A program made the translations under genes and the position numbers. Source: Candidatus Scotarchaeum otlingeri (GTDB lineage Archaea; Thermoproteota; Nitrososphaeria; Geothermarchaeales; JDFR-13). From it: a DNA stretch of 64,000 nucleotides. The notes beneath the pieces are model-generated. The model was given only the letters and a program-made list of their open reading frames with translations. It was not told the DNA's origin and ran no database searches. The stretch lies in contig MTMA02000006.1 in assembly GCA_002011075.2 (NCBI GenBank), positions 1,604,599 through 1,668,598 on the forward strand, in the 5' to 3' direction. This document shows positions 9,928 through 19,984 of this stretch, piece by piece (the first letter of the stretch is position 1; each line of letters starts with the position of its first letter).

Positions 9928-10458
9928 CTATTCTATGGTCATATCTTTCATAAGTATCTCTCTAATTAGATTGAATATTAGAGGTTTATTTTCAGATAAC
10001 TTTTTAATACCTTTAATTTTTCCCATCTGAATTTTTGTGGCTTTATTGAATTCTTCAATAGAAACATCTATCTCTTTTGTTTTATCCAGAAATACTAGCA
10101 GCTCTCTTGACTTATCTTTTCGATGTGATTGCCCCCACGAAGTATTAGAAACCTTGATTGCTTCATTTAGTTGATAATCATCTTCATAAGTAAATGGATA
10201 TTTAAAAGCGATTCTTGCAAAACCCACTATTTTATTATTATGATAAAATAAAAGGATATCGTCTTTTTTCATTTCTTTCCAGGTCTCACTATGATTCTTT
10301 GAGAACCCCCATAAGAAAACTTTTCCTTCTTTGTATTTTTCTTTTATTTGCTCTAATAGTTTATCGTCTGATACATTTAGTCCTTCTTTATTAACTCCGT
10401 TGGCAACTGTTTTCTCGAAGCTGTCTAGGTCGCAATGAACTACATATATGTCCACCAT
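9928..10458 (-). CDS. Standalone EVE/PUA-like domain protein (putative modified-base reader)
   Basis: FLWGFSKNHSETWKEMKKDDILLFYHNNKIVGFARI resembles EVE-like domains; start MVDIYVVH preferred. Confidence 0.5.
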   Translation of the reverse strand: MVDIYVVHCDLDSFEKTVANGVNKEGLNVSDDKLLEQIKEKYKEGKVFLWGFSKNHSETWKEMKKDDILLFYHNNKIVGFARIAFKYPFTYEDDYQLNEAIKVSNTSWGQSHRKDKSRELLVFLDKTKEIDVSIEEFNKATKIQMGKIKGIKKLSENKPLIFNLIREILMKDMTIE

Positions 10459-10538
10459 ATGAGGCACCAAAAATATTTTTACGGCGTATAGAGATAAGTA
10501 TTCAGATGTTTAGTAAAGAAATATTGATGATATGCTTT

Positions 10539-11183
10539 CTACAATTGTAACAATTCATCTACACTAATTTGCTTAAGACTTGAAACTACCATGTCTGCAT
10601 TGATATCCATCATACTTTTATCATTAATCACAGCAATACATTTCATACCCGCTCTTTTAGCTGCTTGTATACCACTCGCGGCATCCTCAATAACAAGACA
10701 TTCATGGGGTTTCAGCCCCAATCGTTTCGCTGCTAATAGAAATATTTCTGGATCCGGTTTTCCACGGCTTACTTCCTCTACACTAACTATTGCTTCAAAT
10801 AGTTCTTTTATACTTAGTTTATCTAAAACAAGATGAATGAACTCTGTTATGGATGATGAGGCAACCGCGGTCTTAATACCTCGTGCCTTTAGTGCTTTTA
10901 TTAACTCAATTGCGCCGGGCATCGGCTCTACAACGGTTTCAACATACTCTATCATTACTTTCCATTTTTCTCTAATTGTTTTATTTATATCGATCTCAAT
11001 GTCTACGTTTGATGTTACTTCTTTTAGAAAGATTTCATCCGGGATACCTGCATATTTTCTGGTTATTTCATCTGGCGATATATCAATGCCATATTTCTTC
11101 AATATTCTAGATTCTATAATAGCATGTAAGCGTTGTGTGTCAGAGATAACTCCATCCATATCGAATATTACTGCTTTTATCAT
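10539..11183 (-). CDS. HAD-superfamily hydrolase (beta-phosphoglucomutase-like)
   Basis: MIKAVIFDMDGVISDT; AVASSS; GKPDPEIFLLAAKRLGLKPHECLVIEDAASGIQAAKRAGM. Confidence 0.92.
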   Translation of the reverse strand: MIKAVIFDMDGVISDTQRLHAIIESRILKKYGIDISPDEITRKYAGIPDEIFLKEVTSNVDIEIDINKTIREKWKVMIEYVETVVEPMPGAIELIKALKARGIKTAVASSSITEFIHLVLDKLSIKELFEAIVSVEEVSRGKPDPEIFLLAAKRLGLKPHECLVIEDAASGIQAAKRAGMKCIAVINDKSMMDINADMVVSSLKQISVDELLQL

Positions 11184-11240
11184 CCTAAAAATCAACCCGA
11201 CTGTTTAAATGATGGAATAATGATTATTATATGAGCAAGG

Positions 11241-13919
11241 TTATATTGTCGATCTATATTGCTTGACTTTCTTTAGGCTGGCTTGGGCTGCAGCCAATTT
11301 AGCAATAGGAATTCTATAGGGTGAAGCGCTGACATAGTCAATGCCTACATTAAAGAAGAAATCGATGGACTCCGGGTCTCCGCCATGCTCTCCACATACA
11401 CCGATATTAATATATGGTTTGATCTTTCTCGCTTCATTTACTGCCCACTCGATTAATTTTCCGACCCCATCTTTATCTAAAGTTTCAAATGGATCGCGCT
11501 CAATAATCCTATTTCTAAGGTAATGACCAAGAAACTTTGCTTCGGCATCATCTCGGCTAAAAGCCCAGGTTGCTTGTGTTAAATCATTCGTACCGAATGA
11601 TAAAAAGTCGGCATATCTAGCTATTTTACCTGCTGTTAATGCACCTCTAGGTGTTTCTATCATCGTACCGACTTTGTAATCAGGCAAGGAATCATATCTT
11701 TTTTTAACTTCATATGCTGCCTTATCTATTATTTCACGGGCCCTTCTAAACTCCTCTGCCTCTGAAACTTGAGGCATCATAATTTCCACTTTTACCTCAT
11801 ATCCTTCCTCCATCAATTCTGCACACGCTTCTAGAATTGCAGCTACCTGCATTTCATAAATTTCGCTATGAACTAGGGCCAGCCTGACACCTCTCTGTCC
11901 CATCATAGGGTTATGTTCTTTTAACTCCATCACACGCTTTAATATCTTCTCTTTCTCTTTTAGCATAGGATTAGTTGGGTCAGTAATTCTTAGTCTTTCT
12001 ATCTCGGGCAACAATTCCTCCAATTTAGGTAAGAACTCATGCAATGGAATATCCAGTAACCGGATTGTAACAGGATAACCTTGCATAACTCTAAATATTT
12101 CTTTTAGGTCGCTTTTTTGGAATTCCTTTATCTTATTTAGATACCTTTGTCTCTCTTCTTTACTATCAGCTAGTATCATCGATTGAACAAATGCAAGTCT
12201 ATCAGGAGCATTAAACATACGTTCCGTCCTAGTAAGTCCGATACCCTCCGCCCCCATTTCACGTGCTCGCTTAGCTGCCTCAGGCGTATCCGCATTTGTT
12301 CTAATGCCCATCTCCCTAATTTTATCAGCCCAAGATAACAACTTTTCTGCCTCCCTGGTTAGTTGAGGCTCTACTGTCGGGATATTGCCCATATAAACGG
12401 TGCCGTCTCCTCCATCTATGGTAATTATGTCCCCACGTTTTATTGTTCTCTCGCTGGCTTTAAATATCTGGTTTTCTAGGTCTATCTCTAGTGACTCGGC
12501 TCCAACGACACAGGGTTTACCTAGTCCTCTAGTTACTACTGCAGCATGACTGGTCATCCCTCCTCTTGAAGTTAAGACACCTGAAGCTGCTAATATTCCA
12601 GCTATATCCTCTGGAGTCGTCTCCGGACGAACCAAAATAACATTCTCGCCTCGTCTAGCAGATTCAACACACTCATCAACACTAAACACCACCTTACCTA
12701 CTGCTGCCCCTGGAGAAGCAGGTAGTCCTTTTGCAACTGGTTTTATTTTCTCTTTGACAGAAGGGTCAATCTGTCTATGCAGTAGATATATAATTTGGTT
12801 CGGGTCCACCCTAAGAACTGCTTCCTCTGGGGTTATAAGACCCTCTTCAGCCATATCAACAGCTATCTTAACGGCTGCTTGAGGTGTTCTCTTCCCATTT
12901 CTTGTTTGAAGGATATATAGTTTTCCTCGTTCAATGGTGAATTCGATGTCTTGCATATCCCTGAAATGTCTTTCCAATTTCTCTGCGACCTCTTCCAACT
13001 GCTCATATACTTTTGGCATTTTGATCTTCAGTTCATTGATAGGGCTGGGTGTTCTTACACCCGCTACGATATCCTCACCTTGAGCATTTTCAAGCCATTC
13101 TCCATAGAGTTCTTTAACGCCTGTAGAGGGGTTACGTGTAAAAAATACGCCCGTTCCAGAGCCTTCACCCATATTTCCGAATACCATTGTAACAATATTT
13201 ACCGCTGTACATAATTCATCTGATATTTTGTAATGCCGTCTATACTCCATTGCACGAGGATTCCACCATGAGTCAAAAACCGCTTTTATAGCTAGTTTAA
13301 GTTGCTTATAAGGGTCTTGAGGTAAGGCTATTCCTGCATTTTTATAAATATATTCTTTAAATTTCTCAACCGTTTCTTTCCATCCCTCAGTAGGCACTTC
13401 TGTATCATATTTTACATTATATTTATTCTTAATCTCCTCGATTATCTTCTCAAACTCTTCGCCATGAAGCTTCATAACTATCTTTCCAAACATTTGAATA
13501 AAGCGTCTATATGTATCATAAGCAAAACGCTCGTCTCCCGTTAATTTAGCTATTCCCTCTGCGACCTTATCGTTTATTCCTAAATTAAGAATAGTGTCCA
13601 TCATGCCGGGCATTGAATATGGCGCTCCCGATCTAACAGAAACGAGAAGGGGATTGGAGGGATCTCCAAATTTTTTACCAGTTTTTTCTTCTAATTCATT
13701 TATTAATGTGACTACATGTTCCCAAAGCCCACTTGGCAACTCTCTATTATTTTTATAATATTCTCTGCACATTTCAGTTGTTATAACAATACCTGGAGGA
13801 ACAGGAACCCCTAATCTAGACATTTCAACTAATCCGAAGCCTTTTCCTCCCAATTGAAATTTGTTTAATCCCAGTTTTGCGGCTTCTTCAAACAAATATG
13901 CACCCTTACTCATAACCAT
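11241..13919 (-). CDS. ppdK: Pyruvate, phosphate dikinase
   Basis: GKGFGLVEMSRLGVPVPPGIVITTE; GGMTSHAAVVTRGLGKPCVVGAE; SFGTNDLTQATWAFSRDDAE; GVCGEHGGDPESIDF. Confidence 0.97.
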   Translation of the reverse strand: MVMSKGAYLFEEAAKLGLNKFQLGGKGFGLVEMSRLGVPVPPGIVITTEMCREYYKNNRELPSGLWEHVVTLINELEEKTGKKFGDPSNPLLVSVRSGAPYSMPGMMDTILNLGINDKVAEGIAKLTGDERFAYDTYRRFIQMFGKIVMKLHGEEFEKIIEEIKNKYNVKYDTEVPTEGWKETVEKFKEYIYKNAGIALPQDPYKQLKLAIKAVFDSWWNPRAMEYRRHYKISDELCTAVNIVTMVFGNMGEGSGTGVFFTRNPSTGVKELYGEWLENAQGEDIVAGVRTPSPINELKIKMPKVYEQLEEVAEKLERHFRDMQDIEFTIERGKLYILQTRNGKRTPQAAVKIAVDMAEEGLITPEEAVLRVDPNQIIYLLHRQIDPSVKEKIKPVAKGLPASPGAAVGKVVFSVDECVESARRGENVILVRPETTPEDIAGILAASGVLTSRGGMTSHAAVVTRGLGKPCVVGAESLEIDLENQIFKASERTIKRGDIITIDGGDGTVYMGNIPTVEPQLTREAEKLLSWADKIREMGIRTNADTPEAAKRAREMGAEGIGLTRTERMFNAPDRLAFVQSMILADSKEERQRYLNKIKEFQKSDLKEIFRVMQGYPVTIRLLDIPLHEFLPKLEELLPEIERLRITDPTNPMLKEKEKILKRVMELKEHNPMMGQRGVRLALVHSEIYEMQVAAILEACAELMEEGYEVKVEIMMPQVSEAEEFRRAREIIDKAAYEVKKRYDSLPDYKVGTMIETPRGALTAGKIARYADFLSFGTNDLTQATWAFSRDDAEAKFLGHYLRNRIIERDPFETLDKDGVGKLIEWAVNEARKIKPYINIGVCGEHGGDPESIDFFFNVGIDYVSASPYRIPIAKLAAAQASLKKVKQYRSTI

Positions 13920-13978
13920 AACTTCTAAGACCTTATAGATAGATAAAAATCTTTATAGATAAGTAATTATTCAAATAT

Positions 13979-15118
13979 TTACTCTTCTCTACGCTGAGGT
14001 TCTTTGATAAATAACGTTACAACCAATAATATTAAGACTCCTATGAATAGAGTGAATAAGAATGGAGTTTTGGGATCAAATTGATATAGTAATCCACCTA
14101 TTGTAAAGGCGGGAACCATAGCTATTATATTTAATGTACCAATTATCCCCATTATTCTTCCTCTTTTATCTTTAGGAACCATATCAGTGATTAAAGCCTG
14201 AAATGCAGGTCCTATCATTGTGGCTCCAATCCCAAATAATATGAATACAATAATAAGGTCAATTATACCCTTTGAAAATACAAATAATAACGTAGTAAGC
14301 GTAAATATGAGATAAGAAAGTAATATTGACCGCCTTCTCCCAATTATATCAACCAGTTTTCCCATAGGAATACCAACTATTAAAGAAGTGATGATCCAGA
14401 AGGTTGTGGCAATGCCCCATTGAAACTTTGTTATACCTACGACATCAAGTACATATAGCGAAGCGAATTGCATATAGATTGGATCTTCAAATGAGCTAAT
14501 TATTACAACAATAGTTAGTATCTTGAGATTTCTGGGAATAGTTCTCCATGCTTCAATAATTGAAGTAATAGATTCTTTATATACGCTTTTTAACTCGACC
14601 AATCTAATAGGTTCTGCAGTTTCTAATGTTTCTCTGAGAAAGAGCCATCTGACCATTGCTGCTGCCATAGCTAATGCGATTACTATTAAATATACAATTC
14701 GCATGCCATTTACCAAATCATATACAGTCACGATATATGCTGCGACAAGGGGAGACGCGATAGTTGGGATTGAAGGAACCACCCTAGCAATTGCAAACCC
14801 TAATCCACGTTTATCTGATGGTATAGAGTCTGCAGTTATAGCTTCAAGTGCGGGTTGATAGATAAGGCAGAAATTACTTAATATAACCCCAATTAATATG
14901 AATCTCCAATCAGGTGCTAATGCGTAAAATAGATAAGAAACTGACACGCCGAAAGTCATTAAAACAATAATCTGTTTTCTCCCGTATCTATCGGCGATAT
15001 ATGACCCTGGAATCCTGACTAATGTAAGGGTTAGTGAACCGACTGAACCTATAACGCCTATGATAAATGGTGAAGCACCTAACGCTTGGATATATGGAGA
15101 CTCATATGGAAACGTCAT
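13979..15118 (-). CDS. MFS transporter
   Basis: IADRYGRKQIIV and LVDIIGRRRSILLS loops; about 12 TM. True N-terminus may lie upstream of the ORF start. Confidence 0.85.
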   Translation of the reverse strand: MTFPYESPYIQALGASPFIIGVIGSVGSLTLTLVRIPGSYIADRYGRKQIIVLMTFGVSVSYLFYALAPDWRFILIGVILSNFCLIYQPALEAITADSIPSDKRGLGFAIARVVPSIPTIASPLVAAYIVTVYDLVNGMRIVYLIVIALAMAAAMVRWLFLRETLETAEPIRLVELKSVYKESITSIIEAWRTIPRNLKILTIVVIISSFEDPIYMQFASLYVLDVVGITKFQWGIATTFWIITSLIVGIPMGKLVDIIGRRRSILLSYLIFTLTTLLFVFSKGIIDLIIVFILFGIGATMIGPAFQALITDMVPKDKRGRIMGIIGTLNIIAMVPAFTIGGLLYQFDPKTPFLFTLFIGVLILLVVTLFIKEPQRREE

Positions 15119-15334
15119 AGAGAAAGCAAAGCTGAAAAAACCCAGCTAATAATCAACACCAATAGATTTCCCTTTACAAATGAAAATTCTCTGACTAACC
15201 AGCCCAGCATTTTCGGCATCTATGTCACTCTCCAATCATTCTTCTTAAGTATGATTTGTGATATTGATACTCTGTATAGGTTATAAATTGTCTGTTCTTT
15301 TGTGGTCAACAGAAATTATAGATATAAAGATCAC

Positions 15335-16537
15335 TTAGTTTGCTAATTCTTCTACAAAATTAGCTATATATTTCACAGCCGCTTCTATCCTCTCCTCAGA
15401 CTCAGTTACAAAAGAAAATCGCACAAATCCTTCGAATGAGTTTCCGAAGAGGGCTCCCGGTATCAATGCAACGCCCTTCTTCTCTAACAAGCGTTCTGTG
15501 AACCTAATTGAATCTATATTTAACCGGCATAAGTATGATGAAAGATCGACAAACATAAACATTGATCCCTGTGATCTGAAATATCGTGATTCTGGAAGGT
15601 ATCTATCAAGTGCATAACAAAGCGTGTCACGCCTACTGCGATATATCTCAAGCACTTTAGGTAAAAATTTCTCTCTTAATCTATTTTTTAAATAGTATGA
15701 TGCGGCCCATTGTGATATTACTGGAGGACAATATACAAGCTCTTCATTTACAAGCTTTACAGCCTTAATAAGATCTTTATTTGCATATACGTATCCTAAT
15801 CGCCACCCCGGAAAACCTGGGTCCTTCGAAAAAGTGTTTATCCCTATAACATGTTCAGGCGCGTACTTCCAAAACCAAAAATGCTTTCCTTCATAAACTA
15901 TAGTTTTATATGCCTCATCTATTAATATCCAGAAGTCATATTCAACCGCCAGATCACAAATTGCTTTTCCAATTTTCGGTTCTAGTATCCTCCCCGTCGG
16001 ATTATCAGGTGAAACAATTATTAAGGCTTTGGTCTTACTATTTACTTTCTCCTTAAGATCTTCTATATTTGGTTGAAAACCATTCTTGAGAGACGTCTCT
16101 ATATAAGTGATTTTTCCTCCAAAATAATCAATAAGAGGTTTATACCCAAAATAAGATGGGTCTGTTAAAATTACCTGGTCTCCACCCTCTATTATTACTG
16201 ATAGAGTCGCAAACATCCCCTCCTGCCCTCCCGCTGTGACAACAATGTTTTCATCTGGATTTAATTCTATCCCTCCCAGCAACATAAGGTCTTCGGCTAT
16301 GGCTTCTCTTATTATTGGCAAGCCCCTACTCTGAGTATAACCATAATATTTCATAGTTTCCTCCATCAAGATCTCAGCTACATACTTCCTCATCTCCATA
16401 GGCGGAGGGATGCTAGGTTGTCCAGTGGACAGCAGATAAATATCCTTCCTTTCCTTGCTAAGCTTTTCTTTAATGATATCTATACGACGGGTCGGTGACT
16501 CTCTCAATTTGAAGGTATTTCGATTAATTCGCCGCAT
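15335..16537 (-). CDS. Pyridoxal-phosphate aminotransferase, class I/II
   Basis: SPDNPTGRILEP; IDEAYKTIVYEG; NTFSKDPGFPGWRLGY (PLP lysine). Confidence 0.9.
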   Translation of the reverse strand: MRRINRNTFKLRESPTRRIDIIKEKLSKERKDIYLLSTGQPSIPPPMEMRKYVAEILMEETMKYYGYTQSRGLPIIREAIAEDLMLLGGIELNPDENIVVTAGGQEGMFATLSVIIEGGDQVILTDPSYFGYKPLIDYFGGKITYIETSLKNGFQPNIEDLKEKVNSKTKALIIVSPDNPTGRILEPKIGKAICDLAVEYDFWILIDEAYKTIVYEGKHFWFWKYAPEHVIGINTFSKDPGFPGWRLGYVYANKDLIKAVKLVNEELVYCPPVISQWAASYYLKNRLREKFLPKVLEIYRSRRDTLCYALDRYLPESRYFRSQGSMFMFVDLSSYLCRLNIDSIRFTERLLEKKGVALIPGALFGNSFEGFVRFSFVTESEERIEAAVKYIANFVEELAN

Positions 16538-16604
16538 CTAGGATCACAAATTTACAGCATAACTTAAGCTTTAAATATGTTATTGATTATTGTACGTAAT
16601 TTTT

Positions 16605-17648
16605 TCATAATTCTTCTACTATGGGCTTCTGTCCATATTCAAACTCTCTAGCAGTCAATAAGGTCTTGCCTAGTTTTTCAGCTGTTTCCCACACTATTTG
16701 CGTCCTTTTTCTATATCTTCTTTCTCTAGGAAGATGATGGTCCCAGATCATGAACTGAAAATCTACATTTTCAACTATTTTTACAGCGTTCTTTAGAATT
16801 CTGTTAAAATTGATTAGGTTCAAAGTATAGCCTAGCATATAAGTCATCGGTCCATCTAAGATAATTATTTCTGGAGATTCTCTTATGATAAAGTCTGCAT
16901 AGTCTTCTATAATAGGGCCATTGAGATCAGATGAGTGAAGAATTTTAGTGTCACCATATTCTATAATCGTGGAAAATACCCAGCCAACACGTGAATATTC
17001 AATACCATGAAACATCGGCTTTGTAAATCTTAATTTGGTACTACCAAACCTAAAAATTTTTCCTTCTGGGTAGATGATTTCAATATCTCTGGTCTTTATT
17101 TCTGGAATATGCCCCCATCTAAGCCATTTATCTCTCAATCTAATAAACCACTTTTTCCCTTTATTTAGCAGCTCTTTCCTCCTGTTATTATAATCTCCAA
17201 AATCTTTATTTATCGACCCCAGCTCTTCGGCGGTATCTGCATATTCTCTGTCTTCAGCGTTACGTAAATCGAGTTGTTTATTTATATACCTTTTCCACAA
17301 GTTTTCAAAAAACTCTATAGCTCTATTTCGTTGAGACTCGTTTATATAGTTATTAGGATTCTTTACCAAAATCTTTTTGCCACTATATATATCCAAGTTA
17401 TCTGGTAGGAAATGATCCCAATGATAGTGCGAAATTACGATTATATCTGTATTCTCTGCAGCTCTAATAATAGCTTTCTTTCCAGTAAGTAGCCATTTAA
17501 CTTTATCTTCATATTCAGCCGGGAAAGTTGGATGCATAATAGCGGCTCCAGGATCAATCAATATCGATACATCAGGCGTCTCTACTGATGTACAACTGCT
17601 TTTTACACCATAAGAATCAAAACAAATTAACTTAACCTTTATTTTCAT
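16605..17648 (-). CDS. Metallo-beta-lactamase-fold protein (UPF0282-like)
   Basis: VISHYHWDHFLPDN (HxHxDH) and GVKSSCTSVETPDVSILIDPGAAI N-terminus. Confidence 0.8.
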   Translation of the reverse strand: MKIKVKLICFDSYGVKSSCTSVETPDVSILIDPGAAIMHPTFPAEYEDKVKWLLTGKKAIIRAAENTDIIVISHYHWDHFLPDNLDIYSGKKILVKNPNNYINESQRNRAIEFFENLWKRYINKQLDLRNAEDREYADTAEELGSINKDFGDYNNRRKELLNKGKKWFIRLRDKWLRWGHIPEIKTRDIEIIYPEGKIFRFGSTKLRFTKPMFHGIEYSRVGWVFSTIIEYGDTKILHSSDLNGPIIEDYADFIIRESPEIIILDGPMTYMLGYTLNLINFNRILKNAVKIVENVDFQFMIWDHHLPRERRYRKRTQIVWETAEKLGKTLLTAREFEYGQKPIVEEL

Positions 17649-17768
17649 TGGTTATTTCCCAATAACTATAATATCTAAAATATTTTGATAAAAAGAATCA
17701 GCATTTAATAATAAATGTAGAATTTGGATATTCTGGAAAGGGTATATTTGATGTTAACGTGACATGAG

Positions 17769-18179
17769 ATGGATAATCAATTAGGGAGAATCCAGTATAT
17801 TTATATTAAAAGAGAGATGGTAGATGATTTCGTGTCTAAGGCAATAAATTCTGATATAGAAATCGTTGGTCTACTAATTGGTACTACAGAGGAGAATTGT
17901 GCCTTTGTTAGACGTTTGGTTATAGGAGAAAATGTATTAAAAAGTAGTGTAAGATTTGAGCTCGATATAAATACAGTAGCTAAGACCTTGGAGACGCTAG
18001 CTAATGATGAAGATATAATAGGAATAATACATTCTCATCCTGCATCTCCTTATCCAAGTCTCATAGACAGAAATGGAATGAATTACTGGCCCGTTATTTG
18101 GGTGATCATTAATTCTATAACTGGTGATGTGAAAGCATGGTTTTTTGACCGCGAAGTAAAGATAGTAATAGAAGAATAA
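17769..18179 (+). CDS. JAB1/MPN (JAMM) metalloprotease-like protein
   Basis: IIHSHPASPYPSLIDRNGM matches HxHPxxxxxPSxxD; Glu-rich N-terminal strand IVGLLIG. Confidence 0.82.
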   Translation: MDNQLGRIQYIYIKREMVDDFVSKAINSDIEIVGLLIGTTEENCAFVRRLVIGENVLKSSVRFELDINTVAKTLETLANDEDIIGIIHSHPASPYPSLIDRNGMNYWPVIWVIINSITGDVKAWFFDREVKIVIEE

Positions 18180-18267
18180 TAGGCGGATCACGTGATATCA
18201 TTGATTATAAGTTGAGACATATTCTTTATTATTTTAATTCTCTAGATGATTATTGTTTTTAGTAATC

Positions 18268-19042
18268 ATGAGCTCGCGAATAGTAGCTGTTGATAATAAG
18301 AATTTTGACGTGTTTTGGGAATTCGTGCATAGTGATATCTTGGATTATTTTTTCTTCATATTTGACTGGGTATACTATAAGGATAGAACCAAATTCTATT
18401 TGTATCTTGAAAATGATGAGATCCAAGGCGTGATGCTGATCTATAATAACTCTATTGTACAATTAAGAGGGAGTACTCGGGAAGTTATTTTAAAGTTCAT
18501 CGATAAAATCCCTAAAAAACATATCCAGATCACTGTGCCGATTCAATATCAAGAAGACATACTTAGAAAGATTAATGTCACTAAACAAAGAGAATTGATT
18601 CTTATGTATGCAACTCAAGAATCAATTCATCTCTTTAAGACCGTTAGACCACATAAATTAGGAGTCAGTGATATACAGCAAATATCTATTTTATTGAAAG
18701 AGGCTTTTGGTGAAGATTTTAGATTAACGCGCAGAGAGATGATAGAAGAATTTTAAGAATTCTCTATGGTTAGGAATCAAAGAAGAAAAACTGGTGTCTT
18801 TGTGTAGAGCAAGGACCGTAGAAAACATTTCATTTATAAGTGCTGTTGTTACACATGAGGAATGTCGAAATAAAGGCTTTGCCTCAAGCCTCTTGTCATA
18901 TATGCTTGAAGACCTATTTAAGAAAGTAGATATTGTGTTATTATATGTTTCAAAAGAAAACGAACCCGCTATACGCCTGTATAACAAACGTGGATTTCGG
19001 TCTTACAAATCCTATGCAAATGTATGGGGCAACATAGAATAG
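18268..19042 (+). pseudogene. GNAT-family acetyltransferase split by a +1 frame change (ORFs 18253..18756 and 18794..19042)
   Basis: Second frame is open through WLGIKEEKLVSLCRARTVENISFISAVVTHEECRNKGFASSLLSYMLE (GNAT acetyl-CoA motif). First frame ends REMIEEF*; junction GAA TTT T AAG. Confidence 0.6.
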
Positions 19043-19081
19043 TATATTAATTTATTAGATATCATATGGAAAGCTATATTT

Positions 19082-19462
19082 ATGAAAGAAGCGATATTTA
19101 CCGAGAAAGCTCCGAGACCTCTAGCTAAATATTCCCAAGCCATTCGAGTAGGTAAACTACTATTTATCTCAGGGCAAGTAGCTATAGACCCCGAAACAGG
19201 AATATTAGTAGGAAATGATATTAAAACACAAACAATAAGAGTTATAGAAAACATTATGGCGATAATAAAGAAAGCAGGGGGAACACTTGATAATATTGTC
19301 AAGATCAACGTGTATTTGGCTGATGCAGCATTTTATAGAGAATTCAATGAGATATACAATAAGTATTTTAAAGACGTACCTCCAGCACGAACGACAATTG
19401 CTACAAGTCTACCTGGAAAGAAGTATTTAATAGAAATGGACGCCATCGCTTATATAGAATAG
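19082..19462 (+). CDS. RidA/YjgF family 2-iminobutanoate deaminase
   Basis: KAPRPLAKYSQAIRVGKLLFISGQVAIDPETG; PPARTTIATSLPGKKYLIEMDAIA. Confidence 0.95.
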   Translation: MKEAIFTEKAPRPLAKYSQAIRVGKLLFISGQVAIDPETGILVGNDIKTQTIRVIENIMAIIKKAGGTLDNIVKINVYLADAAFYREFNEIYNKYFKDVPPARTTIATSLPGKKYLIEMDAIAYIE

Positions 19463-19478
19463 CGCCTTCTATAGCTAA

Positions 19479-19940
19479 TCACCTAACAATAATGTCTGGC
19501 GTTATATACCACTTTATACGCCACTTGAGGTCATCACCTTTTTCTAGACATAAAACACCAGAGTTCCTGAATACAATTACCTCGGTAGTAACTTCTAATA
19601 ACATACTCGCAAGTCTGGATAAATACGGCATATGACCTATGATCATTATGTTCTTATCGATATTCTTCAGTCTATTATACCATATTTTTGGGTCGTCAAG
19701 AGGCGCCAAGCCTTTCTCTTCCTTAACTACACTATTAGCCAAATATTCACTTATTATTTTAGCCGTTTCCTTAGCCCGTACCTTACCACTATGTATTACC
19801 TTATCTATCTTCAATTGTATCTTATTTAGATGATTGGCTATCGCCTTTGTCTCGGTGATTCCTTCTTGCGTTAAATGTCTATCCGGATCTACTTCTTTAA
19901 AGAAAGCTTTACCGTGATGAACAAGATATAGATATGTCAT
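19479..19940 (-). CDS. SixA-like histidine phosphatase (HHG variant)
   Basis: MTYLYLVHHGKAFFKEVDPDRHLTQEG; VIHSGKVRAKETAKIISEYL; IIGHMPYLSRLASML. Confidence 0.82.
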   Translation of the reverse strand: MTYLYLVHHGKAFFKEVDPDRHLTQEGITETKAIANHLNKIQLKIDKVIHSGKVRAKETAKIISEYLANSVVKEEKGLAPLDDPKIWYNRLKNIDKNIMIIGHMPYLSRLASMLLEVTTEVIVFRNSGVLCLEKGDDLKWRIKWYITPDIIVR

Positions 19941-19984
19941 AAGTAAAATTATCATTTTCTAATTTATTAATAAACCTCTTAAAA

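Noticed and set aside
10591-11208. Plus-strand ORFs of 81 and 123 aa
   Set aside because: Shadow ORFs antisense to the HAD hydrolase.
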